Source: Niabella pedocola
GTDB lineage: Bacteria; Bacteroidota; Bacteroidia; Chitinophagales; Chitinophagaceae
Assembly (NCBI RefSeq): GCF_021044425.1
Contig: NZ_JAJNEC010000003.1
Span: 496,001-560,000 of the forward strand
Direction: 5' to 3'
Length of the DNA: 64,000 nt
Part shown: positions 25,334 to 33,727 of the stretch, one piece after another
How positions within the stretch are numbered: the first letter of the stretch is position 1
How the letters are laid out: each line of letters starts with the position of its first letter
The notes under the pieces: model-generated
What the model was told of the DNA's origin: nothing
Seen by the model: the letters and a program-made list of their open reading frames with translations, nothing else
The model's database searches: none
Translations under genes and position numbers: made by a program

Positions 25334-27715
25334 CTATAAAGAATATAATTGTTCGAAATTTTCTTCTTGATCATCATTTGTTTCATCTAACCCATATACA
25401 TATACTAAATCCCTATGTCCAAACTTATTAGTAAATTCAGGTGCATCCTTCAAAGATGCTGATATTTGTTTTGAGGGAATCAATTCTGGCTCAAACGACC
25501 TAAGGGCAATTAAGGCTATTCGGTTTTGAAAATACCTGCGCGTAAATCCCTGGCCAAATTTTCTTAATATGACTCTTTTGTAGTCATCTTCGACAGAACA
25601 TAAGTAAATAATCATGGCGGCTATTACAGGTCTGTTTGTTTCATCATTCTTTTCCACTTGGCCTGTCGCATATCGAATCAATTCTTTTGATTTATATTTC
25701 AATTTGGCTAACAGCAACCAAATTTGGTATGTTTGGAAAGAATAGGTGTTGTAGTTTTCTTCAGTAATAATCTGTTTTAAGACAATCAATAACTCTTCGG
25801 TTATCTTGTCCCTATTAATTAAATTTAAGACCTTGCAAACTTGAGTCGTAAGCCAAGGCTTATCATATAAGCTTTTAGTCGCTGCCAATATATTTTCAAA
25901 AAAATTATTGCTATTTAATTGTATGCTTCGTTGCCCTAGAAATTCAATAGTGTTTAATGCATAATTCAATCTTTTAGCAGCATCATCGGCATCAATCAAA
26001 TCTTCTTGAATATTCTCACCCAATAATGCTACACTTTCGTGAAATGCTTGATTTAGATATGCATAATTATTTGCATTTCTCAACCTGGCTATTTTATTTA
26101 ATCTTAAATCAAAAACTAAATCGAAATCTTCTCTATGTATTTCTCCTGGCTTATCTGTAGTCTTAGCAATGATTGTCTTAATTTCAGTTTTTTGAGAATT
26201 TACCGACAAATCACAACGTCTTAATTCTGCTTCAAAATCCTGAAGTATTCGCCTAGCTTCATATTTGTCTTTACAAAATATTCGAATATCATCCATAAAT
26301 CTGAAATAACAGCATGTGTTATTCTGCATAAAAATATCTACCTGGTTAAGATAAAAAGATGCGAGGAGTGAAGACGCGTCACTATTTTGAGGCAGCCCTA
26401 ATGGTCTTTCAGAAAAATTTTGTAGCATCTCGCTTAACAGCACAGATGCTAGCTTCTCATTTTCTGTATCACAAACTCTCTTAATTTTTTCTATTAAAAG
26501 ATTCTTATTTATATTATCATAAAAGTTCAATAAATCAATTTCAATGACAGCCCCATACATATAATTGCCATGAGTATCTTTAGCATTAGCATGTTCCAAC
26601 AGCGCATATTTCATTTTCTTCCATTGTTCTACTCCATTTAGTATAAGCTGACTGTCTGAATATTTATTATATCTGGCCGAATAAACCGTCGGAATCATAG
26701 ATTTTTCCATTTTTTCGGCTAACACACCGACAACGGCCATATACATTATTCGATCTATAAATGGCAATATCAATGCTTGGCGTAGAGTTAGCTTCTTTTT
26801 AGGCACATAGAATTGCTCTGCTCTTGTAGCTACATATTTTTTGCCATTAAAATATTTAGCAAACTGCTTAAATAAATAACCTTGATCTAATAAATCAATA
26901 TACTTAAGTGGATCATGAAACCAGTCATCTGCAATATCTGTTTGTAATCTTTTTCTGGCTAGTTCCAAGTCTAAACATACTCCATTTATAATAGCCTGAT
27001 GAATATCAACGACAACATTCTGTATTTCTTTCTTATACTTGGATGACTGAGTATCTAATGGTAATAATTTTAAAGATATCAAACGAATATTTATCTCTTC
27101 AAAACTGATACGAGTACAATCGATAGTATCATTCTCTAAATTATCATTAGGATAGCGACAAATTATCCCATATAGAACATGCTTATTTTTGATAAAAATT
27201 CCAGAACCCGAAATGCCAGGTAAAGCTTCACATGATGGAGGTGCGCTAAGCTTTAATCTTTTAACCTCGTTATCATTTCTTTTAAACTTGAATAAATGTA
27301 TCTCGTTTTCATTTGCTGCAAAAGTCCCCCATGAAAAAAAATTCCTGTCATTATCATCAATTATATCTGTGACAAAGATTTGATGAAAGTTGACTGTGTC
27401 CTTTTTATTAATAATTAAAATGGCAAAATCACTATCAAACGTTATTAAACGTTTTTTTAATTCAGCTTTTTTTACATAGTACAGCCTTTTGAGTTTTCCA
27501 GTATCTGAATAAAAAACCTCAACATATGATAAGCTATTCAGGTCAAAAGGTGTTAATGAATCTTCCTGGAAAATATGTTTAGCTGTTAATACATAGTTAT
27601 AGTCACAATAATTTGGTGTTTCATAAACTACGCCAGACCCTACACTAGGCACACCTCCTACATGAGTCATGATTTTAACGCCATTTTTCTTTAAGTTATC
27701 AGATACTAACGCCAT
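25334..27715 (-). CDS. Trypsin-like protease fused to a reverse transcriptase
   Basis: A 793-residue fusion. Residues 1-215 are a trypsin-like domain: H47 in VLTAKHIF, D96 in DSDFAILII and S169 in LPGISGSGIF make a complete triad. Residues about 265-520 are a reverse transcriptase: LPFIDRIMYMAVV (motif 1), YSARYNKYS (motif 2), EIDLLNFYDNI with D394 (motif 3), GLPQNSDASSLLA (motif 4), FRFMDDIRIF with D475-D476 (the YxDD position) and LSVNSQKTEI (motif 6). The last 230 residues are helical repeat-like. The RT looks closest to the UG/Abi defence group. The start overlaps the MBL gene by 17 bases, so translation is probably coupled. Confidence 0.88.
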   Translation of the reverse strand: MALVSDNLKKNGVKIMTHVGGVPSVGSGVVYETPNYCDYNYVLTAKHIFQEDSLTPFDLNSLSYVEVFYSDTGKLKRLYYVKKAELKKRLITFDSDFAILIINKKDTVNFHQIFVTDIIDDNDRNFFSWGTFAANENEIHLFKFKRNDNEVKRLKLSAPPSCEALPGISGSGIFIKNKHVLYGIICRYPNDNLENDTIDCTRISFEEINIRLISLKLLPLDTQSSKYKKEIQNVVVDIHQAIINGVCLDLELARKRLQTDIADDWFHDPLKYIDLLDQGYLFKQFAKYFNGKKYVATRAEQFYVPKKKLTLRQALILPFIDRIMYMAVVGVLAEKMEKSMIPTVYSARYNKYSDSQLILNGVEQWKKMKYALLEHANAKDTHGNYMYGAVIEIDLLNFYDNINKNLLIEKIKRVCDTENEKLASVLLSEMLQNFSERPLGLPQNSDASSLLASFYLNQVDIFMQNNTCCYFRFMDDIRIFCKDKYEARRILQDFEAELRRCDLSVNSQKTEIKTIIAKTTDKPGEIHREDFDLVFDLRLNKIARLRNANNYAYLNQAFHESVALLGENIQEDLIDADDAAKRLNYALNTIEFLGQRSIQLNSNNFFENILAATKSLYDKPWLTTQVCKVLNLINRDKITEELLIVLKQIITEENYNTYSFQTYQIWLLLAKLKYKSKELIRYATGQVEKNDETNRPVIAAMIIYLCSVEDDYKRVILRKFGQGFTRRYFQNRIALIALRSFEPELIPSKQISASLKDAPEFTNKFGHRDLVYVYGLDETNDDQEENFEQLYSL

Positions 27716-28706
27716 ATTTTTCGTTATTCAATATTGTATCAAAGTTGTAGTCCTTTTTTTCCTGCTTTGTTATACCAAGATTTATAATAGCATCTTCATA
27801 GTTAAAAATAAACTTTATAGGCTCTTTATTTGGTCTATTGATATATTTAATCACTTTTAGTAGCGCTCTTTTATTGGGAAGGAAGTGCTTTTTGCTGTTG
27901 GTACTAATAATGAAATCGCTACATTCCAATTTTTCTAAAATGCTTTTTGACAAGCTACGATAGCTACCATGATGAGGTAATTTTATCACATCAAATGGCA
28001 CAGGTTTATTACCATTTTCACTAAATAATTTGGAAGCAATAACATCAAATCTATCCGGCGTTACATCACCAGTTAGAAGTACTTTTTTATTTTCACAGGA
28101 TATTTTTAGAACTATGCTACTTCTATTTGGAATCGAATTGTCTTGACTTTTATCTTGTATAAATGGCTCTAACTTAGACATTGGAGAATCCCAGTCACGC
28201 TTCCAGTCACCTGTTAAATATGCTCCTTTTTGAGTGCTATATTTATTTAGATCCCCTTTAGTAGGAGAAAGAAACTCAATAGTCAAATCTTCAAAAGAAA
28301 TATCATCACTTTCATCAATATACATCTCCCATTTAGGATTTAGTTTGATCAGTAATTCCTCAACTTCATAAGCCTGTTGGTAGGATAGCTCTTTCGAATC
28401 GTTAAGTGTTATTTTACCTAATACTAATCTTGGCGAATTAAAAATAACACGTTTGATAAAAGGCTTATTTTCAATGTGATATCTATTCTTTTCAACATGT
28501 TTTAATAAATCTATTATCCCTTTTATATGATCATCATCATGATGAGTAATAACTAATAAATCTATTATTTCTTCATTTTCAAATATTGTATCAACTTCTG
28601 AGAGCAAATATTTACTATCATTGCCACCATCAATAATTATATTATGCTTTAGGTGTTGTATCAAAATGGCATCACCTGTCCCAGCTCTTAAAAATTTCGT
28701 TACCAT
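27699..28706 (-). CDS. MBL-fold (ComEC-like) hydrolase, first gene of the RT operon
   Basis: A 335-residue metallo-beta-lactamase-fold protein. IIIDGG (23-28), the metal motif THHDDDHIKG (H55-x-D57-x-D59-H60, the HxDxDH form of ComEC-type proteins), LLTGD with D214 and LPHHGS (245-248) are all present, so two metals are likely bound. Members of this branch hydrolyse phosphodiesters. In defence islands, MBL proteins recur beside trypsin-like proteases, for example in AVAST type 1, and here the next gene carries such a protease. The ATG at 28706 follows an AT-rich leader. No signal peptide or membrane segment, unlike true ComEC. Confidence 0.85.
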   Translation of the reverse strand: MVTKFLRAGTGDAILIQHLKHNIIIDGGNDSKYLLSEVDTIFENEEIIDLLVITHHDDDHIKGIIDLLKHVEKNRYHIENKPFIKRVIFNSPRLVLGKITLNDSKELSYQQAYEVEELLIKLNPKWEMYIDESDDISFEDLTIEFLSPTKGDLNKYSTQKGAYLTGDWKRDWDSPMSKLEPFIQDKSQDNSIPNRSSIVLKISCENKKVLLTGDVTPDRFDVIASKLFSENGNKPVPFDVIKLPHHGSYRSLSKSILEKLECSDFIISTNSKKHFLPNKRALLKVIKYINRPNKEPIKFIFNYEDAIINLGITKQEKKDYNFDTILNNEKYGVSI

Positions 28707-29109
28707 AATAATTAAGGATTTTTAGTGTAATCAAAGGATTTGGTGCTATGTTACCCACCACAATATGAAAAATCATTTTATACATTATTATCACAAGTGA
28801 ATATATTTTCCTATATCTATCAATTTAGGAGAATTATTGAATGGATGGTTTTTATCCCAAAATTTTTGCTTATCTTCTGTTTTTACTTCTATCATAATGT
28901 AGTACGATTTTACTGCAGACAAAATAAATCTAAGTTAATTCTGATTTATCCAAATGAACTAAGTGCAGGATGCGGGTTATTTCATCAATCGTCAATTTTT
29001 CGCTTGGTCCTTTAAATATAGGAAAAAATCTAAATTTTCCGTTAGTTAAATTATTTTATGCGGCCAGCCTTTCGGCTTCCAGGGCCAACGGCAAGGGTCT
29101 ATTTTTCCG
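28707..29109. other. AT-rich leader region between the RT operon and the SRA-HNH gene
   Basis: About 400 bases that must hold the promoter of the leftward RT operon. Apart from the small frame at 28791-28895 it shows TGGTG/CACCA arms (28741-28760) and AT-rich sequence. Defence RTs often work with a structured non-coding RNA encoded beside them, so this is where one would be expected, but I cannot demonstrate a defined fold by eye. The right third (from about 29060) returns to ordinary base composition. Confidence 0.5.
28791..28895 (-). CDS. Possible 34-residue peptide upstream of the RT operon
   Basis: A short frame from the ATG at 28895 to a TGA at 28791 encodes 34 residues starting MIEVKTEDKQKFWDKNHPFN and ending IGKYIHL. 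The composition (charged, with W, P, F) looks more like real protein than chance AT-rich DNA. It lies 84 bases upstream of the MBL start codon on the same strand. It could be a small gene, a leader peptide, the cut-off end of a lost gene, or part of a non-coding RNA. No family recognised. Confidence 0.3.
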   Translation of the reverse strand: MIEVKTEDKQKFWDKNHPFNNSPKLIDIGKYIHL

Positions 29110-29137
29110 TATCTTTAAGGCGCTACAGCAATACATT

Positions 29138-30040
29138 ATGGCGGATAATACCATACAGGGGCAGGCCCCTCCACCTCATTTTAAACTCAACGAAACCCTG
29201 CAACGGGCTATAATACATGATAGGTATGGTGGCAATCGGCAGGCGGGTATATCCACCCCGGCCGGCTATCCGTTTATCTTGATTTTTTCAGGGGCTACCG
29301 GCCAGCAACACGGCTATAAAGACCAATGGGAAAACGACGATGTGTTTTCCTACACCGGAGAGGGCCAAACGGGCGATATGCAACTGGCAAAGGGCAATTT
29401 GGCATTAGCCGAACACCTAAATACAGGCAAAAGGGTATTTCTGTTTGAGTATGTGCAACGAGGCTATGTACAATACAAAGGCGAGCTGGAATTGATAGAG
29501 TATGATTATTTTACCGCTCCGGACCGAGACGGCCAACAGCGGATGGCCATAAAATTCTTTTTTAAAAGAAAAGGCATTGCCCTGCCCTATGAACCGGAAC
29601 TGGAGGGGATCATGGTAAAGGAGCCATCCCCAAAACAACAAACCATTCCACCCAACGAAACGGAGCGCAAGGGTTTGGTAACCTCCCGTATTGGTCAGGG
29701 TGCTTATCGCAAAAGCGTATTGCATCGCTGGCGGTTTGCCTGTGCCGTTACCGGCTATACAAAACACGAGATATTAATTGCCTCCCATATTGTGCCCTGG
29801 CGGGACGCCAACAACCTGGAGCGGTTGGATGTGCACAACGGCATTTTGTTATCCCCGGTGTATGATGCCTTATTTGACCAACACCTGATTAGTTTTGAAA
29901 ACAATGGAAAAATCATCCTTTCCCCCGCGCTGCGCGCCAGCGCCTATGATAAAATAGGTGTTACCGGCCGGGAAACCATTAAAAACCTGTCGGTAGAAAA
30001 TCATAGTTATTTGGAGCGGCATAGAAATGAAATACGGTAA
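29138..30040 (+). CDS. ScoMcrA-like SRA-HNH endonuclease (type IV restriction)
   Basis: A 300-residue protein with an N-terminal SRA-like domain of the ScoMcrA type (about 25-145: IHDRYGGNRQAGISTP, IFSGATGQQHGY, DVFSYTGEGQTGDMQ) and a C-terminal HNH nuclease (CAVTG 202-206, ASHIVPW with H217, N234, D247 in YDALFDQHL). SRA domains recognise modified bases, so the enzyme probably cuts DNA with modified cytosines or phosphorothioates, as McrA relatives do. I start at the ATG 29138; an upstream in-frame extension lies in repeat-like sequence. A TATCTTTA -7-like box is at 29110-29117. It is divergent from the RT operon, with ordinary base composition. Confidence 0.85.
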   Translation: MADNTIQGQAPPPHFKLNETLQRAIIHDRYGGNRQAGISTPAGYPFILIFSGATGQQHGYKDQWENDDVFSYTGEGQTGDMQLAKGNLALAEHLNTGKRVFLFEYVQRGYVQYKGELELIEYDYFTAPDRDGQQRMAIKFFFKRKGIALPYEPELEGIMVKEPSPKQQTIPPNETERKGLVTSRIGQGAYRKSVLHRWRFACAVTGYTKHEILIASHIVPWRDANNLERLDVHNGILLSPVYDALFDQHLISFENNGKIILSPALRASAYDKIGVTGRETIKNLSVENHSYLERHRNEIR

Positions 30041-30078
30041 ACGATATTTTAACCACTAATGATTATCCGGCGCCATTT

Positions 30079-30990
30079 TTACTCAAAATAAATATACACA
30101 TATTTCCTACGTAGTGTTTTATCCTTACCCCCGCCCAGGTATTCTTTACTGATCAATCCACCTGGCGTTAAGACTTTCTCGATTGTTGGGTGATATTGCC
30201 CGGCTTCATCTTTTTTTACTTTATCACCAGAGAAAACAAATTCATATTTTGTCCAGCTACTATCCGTATAAACATATTTCGTTCTTTGGTGAATATTCAT
30301 TAGCCTTAATTCACCCATAGCTCCATACTTTTGAAACCGGGCTATTGTTTTTACTCTTCCACGCTCATCATATTGTAAACTTTCGGTAAAGCGCTCATCT
30401 TTTGGCCCGGTCATTTGTTTAACGGATACCATCCTCCCCTTATTATCATAAAAATAATTTTCGGCACTATTCAATTCATAGTCAGATGCATTGGTTGAAT
30501 AGTGTTCATCCAGCGTTTTTGAAAAATTATGCGCATAATAAAAGTGCTTGGCGGTCATTTTATTTAATGAATCATAATAAAACCTTGTTAACTGTGCCGA
30601 AATGTGGTTAGAGTTTTGATAACAATTGGTACGAAGGAGAATTTTTCCCTGCTGGTTGTATACATATTTCTGTATTTCTATAAGCCGGCCATCCGGGTTT
30701 TTACCTGAAATAATACTAAGAAAACACAAAACGGTATCTGCCGAGTTTTTATACTCGTATTTGTATTTGATTTCGCTATTTGTGCGGTAAGAGTAAATCC
30801 TTCTGCCCAATGTATCAAATTCGGTAACCTCGTTTTGTTTGGGAGGATCCTTCAGTGTATCCATTTGCAGTTTAACCCTGTTTTTAAGGATACTGCTATC
30901 AACAATATAATATTCTTTTAGTGAATTTTCCTGAGAAAAGGTTTTGACATATAACAAAATGAGGATAAGCAATAGTTTATAATTTTTCAT
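30079..30990 (-). CDS. Secreted protein of unknown function with repeated YxYDxxGR-like strands
   Basis: A 303-residue protein with a signal peptide (MKNYKLLLILILLYVKTFSQ). The mature part has recurring beta-strand units such as EFDTLGRRIYSYR, YNQQGKILLRTNCY, YYDSLNKMTAKHFYY, FYDNKGRMVSVKQ and QYDERGRVKTIARF, spaced 25-40 residues apart, like the antiparallel strands of RHS/YD-type or toxin-antitoxin WNT-like beta proteins. It is not an RHS toxin because the C-terminus has no toxin domain. I use the ATG at 30990; an upstream TTG would destroy the signal peptide. Role unknown. It is convergent with the SRA-HNH gene. Confidence 0.7.
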   Translation of the reverse strand: MKNYKLLLILILLYVKTFSQENSLKEYYIVDSSILKNRVKLQMDTLKDPPKQNEVTEFDTLGRRIYSYRTNSEIKYKYEYKNSADTVLCFLSIISGKNPDGRLIEIQKYVYNQQGKILLRTNCYQNSNHISAQLTRFYYDSLNKMTAKHFYYAHNFSKTLDEHYSTNASDYELNSAENYFYDNKGRMVSVKQMTGPKDERFTESLQYDERGRVKTIARFQKYGAMGELRLMNIHQRTKYVYTDSSWTKYEFVFSGDKVKKDEAGQYHPTIEKVLTPGGLISKEYLGGGKDKTLRRKYVYIYFE

Positions 30991-31089
30991 ATGCTGCGCG
31001 AATTTCAAAGGGGATATCAGGCCGCCCTTTTTTATTAAAGATACTTCCAATTTGGATTACAGAAAAATACAACAGCAAGAAAGGTTGAA

Positions 31090-31260
31090 GCTTTAAATCA
31101 TTCTTCAGCATCCTATTGAGTGGAGCGAACAGTCCGACAATGGGGAGATCCTTCGGCTCCACTTCGTTGCGCTGGATGACGTACGACAATCCTACTTTCG
31201 TCGGGGTGCGCTCAGGATGATGTGGACGGAATTGGTCATTCTTCTTTAAACGCAAACCGG
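31090..31260. repeat. Palindromic intergenic repeat material
   Basis: GGATGA-type and GGAGCGAACAGTCCGACAAT-like segments that resemble 20730-20860, with inverted arms such as CTACTTTCGTCG and GGATGACGTACGACAATC. The material has no protein motifs and lies between the secreted gene and the right copy of the island element. Such units are frequent between genes in Bacteroidota. Confidence 0.6.
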
Positions 31261-31276
31261 GTTTATAGCACGGATG

Positions 31277-31416
31277 CCCGCGTGAGGGATAGAAAGGGCG
31301 GCCGCCAACAGCGGCCGGTGCGCAGCACGGAACCCCTGCATAGCCCGACCCCGGCCGTGTGCAGGTCCCGATAGCCATCGGGATGCGTGGGCGGGCCGGG
31401 GGCACGCCCAAAAAAA
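31277..31416 (-). repeat. Structured intergenic element, right copy (inverted relative to 21711-21890)
   Basis: Read on the minus strand from 31416: T7-GGGCGTGCCCCC (31416-31398), CACACGGC and GGTCGGGC (31361-31343), then TATCCCTCACGCGGG (31291-31277). The blocks occur in the same order as in the left copy but in opposite orientation, 9.4 kb away. As on the left, the T7 end faces the 3' end of a gene: the DUF2357 nuclease stops at 31444. Confidence 0.8.
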
Positions 31417-31443
31417 GAGCCCGCTACTGTGATGCCGATAGCG

Positions 31444-33726
31444 CTACTCCCGGGCCTGTACCACCTTCATCAACTGCGCCAGGGTGGCGGTAAAGGGAAC
31501 CGCGGAGGCCCTGCCGGATGTATAGTTGGGCAGGTTTTTAAAATTCCATTGCAGGTGGTGCAACTCCGGCTCCAGCACAGGCGCCAGGCGAATGACCAGG
31601 TAATGATCTTGCGTGGGGGAAGGATAGTTTTTGTCCACCAGCTCCTGCCAGGAAAAGACCTGCGGACCCTTGCTGATGATTTTCCACAGCTCGCCGGACT
31701 GCTGCTGCCCGGCGGTATGCAACAGCAGATACCGGGCGCTTACGGTGGGCGCATCCAGCACCAGGCCCCCTGCCCCGCTGCCGGTCCTGAAATTGTACAG
31801 GTGGTGCTGCCGGATCCAGGCCAGCTGTTCGGCGGATTTATAATAGCCGATGAGCACAAAACTATCATCCGGCAACAGATCCCGGTTGGCACCGTAGGGC
31901 TCTGGCAAGGGCTCGTTGAGTATGTTGTCTTCCCCCGGCTTTTGCCTGAATACGTCAAAGGTATGGTAGGCCCATTTTTCCCGCTGGGAACTGCGGTTGA
32001 TAAAATGATCGATAATGGCCGTGATAAAGGCTTTTAAGGCGCCGGTGCCATCCTCTATTTTGGAAGGCCGCACGGGGAAAGCGCCCAGTCCGGGCAGTAT
32101 TTCATGAAAACCCTTGCGGGTAAGGTCCTTATGCCCCGGGTACAGCACATAGGCCCCGCCCGTGCGCCGGATGGCATCCTTATAGGCATGCATTTTAAGC
32201 AGGTCCGCATTTTTATAAATACCCTTGCTGTTGTCCTTTTTTTCCTGCGCCAGCGCGGCGTTGGAGGAAGGCTCTAAAAATTTATTGAGGTGATCAATTT
32301 TATACTTGGCATCAAAATGTATGTGCACGATGAGCTCCTGCAGCTCGGCCTCCGCCTCGGTAATGCCCGCGGGCCAGAAGGAAAGCGTATAGTCCGGCCG
32401 CATGTGCATGGTCCAGCTGCCGGCATCCGGGTAGGGTTTGCTGCCGCTGAAGGAGCGGTTGTAGCTAAAGCGGATGGACAGCTTGCGGCTGCCCGCATCG
32501 TACACGCCCTTTACGGGATAATGCCGGCCCTGTTTGAGTCGCAGGTTGAGCCCGTCTTCCGTTTTTTCGATAAGCTGACTGATATCCTCCGCGTTTAACT
32601 GGAACAGGGATTGAAAGAGCGACAGCAGCTTAAAGAACAGCCAGTACTCATACAGCGTGGCCACATCTTTTTTACCGCCCTGGTACACATCATCGCCACC
32701 CGTCCACACCAGTCGCGCCGCTGCATCAAACAACAGCCAGGTGCGCAGCACCTCCCGGTAGCCCTCCTTGCGCTGTAATACCGGACTGTTGAGCCGGAGC
32801 GTGGTGGGTGCCGAAATTTTTGCAAAGAGGCCGTGGTGCAAAAAGCCTTCCAGCGTGCGGATGAGCAAGAGTGATTCCTTATACAGCTTGCTTTGCGGCG
32901 CGGCGGCATTGTGCACCTCCGTACAAAATTGTAAGAACACTTCCAGCGCATGTTTTACAAAACGGTTCTCCGGTGTATCCACCGCGTCTGTTTTGCGCGT
33001 GGCCGCAATACGCCGGGGCAGGCTGTGGAACCCGGCTTTTTTTAAGGACTCCGGGAGGAGGGCCGGACTACCGCCTTTTAATAATTCCTTTACATGCGCA
33101 TTGGAAAGACGGCGCAGCTGGCGCACATCCCGCGGTTCCGGCGCGTCTGCCCATTGGGTAACGGGTGCCGTAACAATGCGGTGAATGGCCTCGGCAAACT
33201 CATCTGTACCGATCACCGATTTGATGAAGGCGAATTTTTGATAAAGGGTCTGGCTGCTTTTGGTATAATCAATATCGAAATAATGCGCGGCCGGCGCGTT
33301 GGACTGCAACAGCAGGTCGGTACATTTTTCGGTGATGAGCTCCAGCATATCCCGGTAATCGTTACGGTAGCTGGTTTTGGTGGATTGTACTTCCAGCTCA
33401 ATGCTTGTAACCGGCTCCGGCTGGTGATTGAATAATATAGGAATGGTGAGCGTGCCGGTAAAAATATTGGGCGCCAGCGTACCCGTGTGCGTATTTCTTT
33501 TATGCGGGATGATGATGTTTTCCCCCACATCGCCCAACTGGTAACCGGGATGATTAAATGCATAATCATAAAAAAAACCTTCCATCAATTGATACCGCGC
33601 TTCGTTATGTTCGGCCGCGTCCTCCTCCCCGTCAAACAGGGTATCCGGTTTGCGGGCATCGATGTACAGGCGCAGACCGGGAGCTATCTGATCCAAATGG
33701 AGTTCTATGGAAGACAGGGTTTTCAT
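31444..33726 (-). CDS. DUF2357 protein with PD-(D/E)XK-type nuclease, McrC-like partner
   Basis: A 760-residue protein paired with an McrB-like motor. The N-terminal half (FFYDYAFNHPGYQL, PEPVTSIELEVQS) is the DUF2357 region that couples to the AAA ring; RRLSNAHVKELLKGG, VDTPENRFVKHALEVFL and YEYWLFFKLLSLF are conserved family segments. The C-terminal half has ELQELIVHIHFDAKYKIDHL, matching the PD-(D/E)XK core D-x-K, followed by KMHAYKDAIRRTGGAYVLYPG. It would be the DNA-cutting subunit of a type IV-like complex. The start is the ATG 33726, one base after the stop of the motor gene at 33728; an upstream TTG is unlikely. Confidence 0.85.
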   Translation of the reverse strand: MKTLSSIELHLDQIAPGLRLYIDARKPDTLFDGEEDAAEHNEARYQLMEGFFYDYAFNHPGYQLGDVGENIIIPHKRNTHTGTLAPNIFTGTLTIPILFNHQPEPVTSIELEVQSTKTSYRNDYRDMLELITEKCTDLLLQSNAPAAHYFDIDYTKSSQTLYQKFAFIKSVIGTDEFAEAIHRIVTAPVTQWADAPEPRDVRQLRRLSNAHVKELLKGGSPALLPESLKKAGFHSLPRRIAATRKTDAVDTPENRFVKHALEVFLQFCTEVHNAAAPQSKLYKESLLLIRTLEGFLHHGLFAKISAPTTLRLNSPVLQRKEGYREVLRTWLLFDAAARLVWTGGDDVYQGGKKDVATLYEYWLFFKLLSLFQSLFQLNAEDISQLIEKTEDGLNLRLKQGRHYPVKGVYDAGSRKLSIRFSYNRSFSGSKPYPDAGSWTMHMRPDYTLSFWPAGITEAEAELQELIVHIHFDAKYKIDHLNKFLEPSSNAALAQEKKDNSKGIYKNADLLKMHAYKDAIRRTGGAYVLYPGHKDLTRKGFHEILPGLGAFPVRPSKIEDGTGALKAFITAIIDHFINRSSQREKWAYHTFDVFRQKPGEDNILNEPLPEPYGANRDLLPDDSFVLIGYYKSAEQLAWIRQHHLYNFRTGSGAGGLVLDAPTVSARYLLLHTAGQQQSGELWKIISKGPQVFSWQELVDKNYPSPTQDHYLVIRLAPVLEPELHHLQWNFKNLPNYTSGRASAVPFTATLAQLMKVVQARE

Positions 33727-33727
33727 A

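Noticed and set aside
25334..27715. Retron or group II intron RT
   Set aside because: No msr/msd-like hairpin pair is evident, no intron maturase X domain or HNH tail; the motifs fit UG/Abi-like RTs better.
27699..28706. Assigning the MBL/protease pair to AVAST type 1
   Set aside because: No STAND NTPase gene is present; the protease is fused to an RT instead.
28740..29015. Plus-strand 91-codon frame in the RT operon leader
   Set aside because: Composition reflects AT-rich DNA, no motif, and it would be antisense to the operon promoter region.
32768..33184. Plus-strand frames opposite the DUF2357 nuclease gene
   Set aside because: Antisense shadows of a GC-rich gene with clear family motifs on the other strand.
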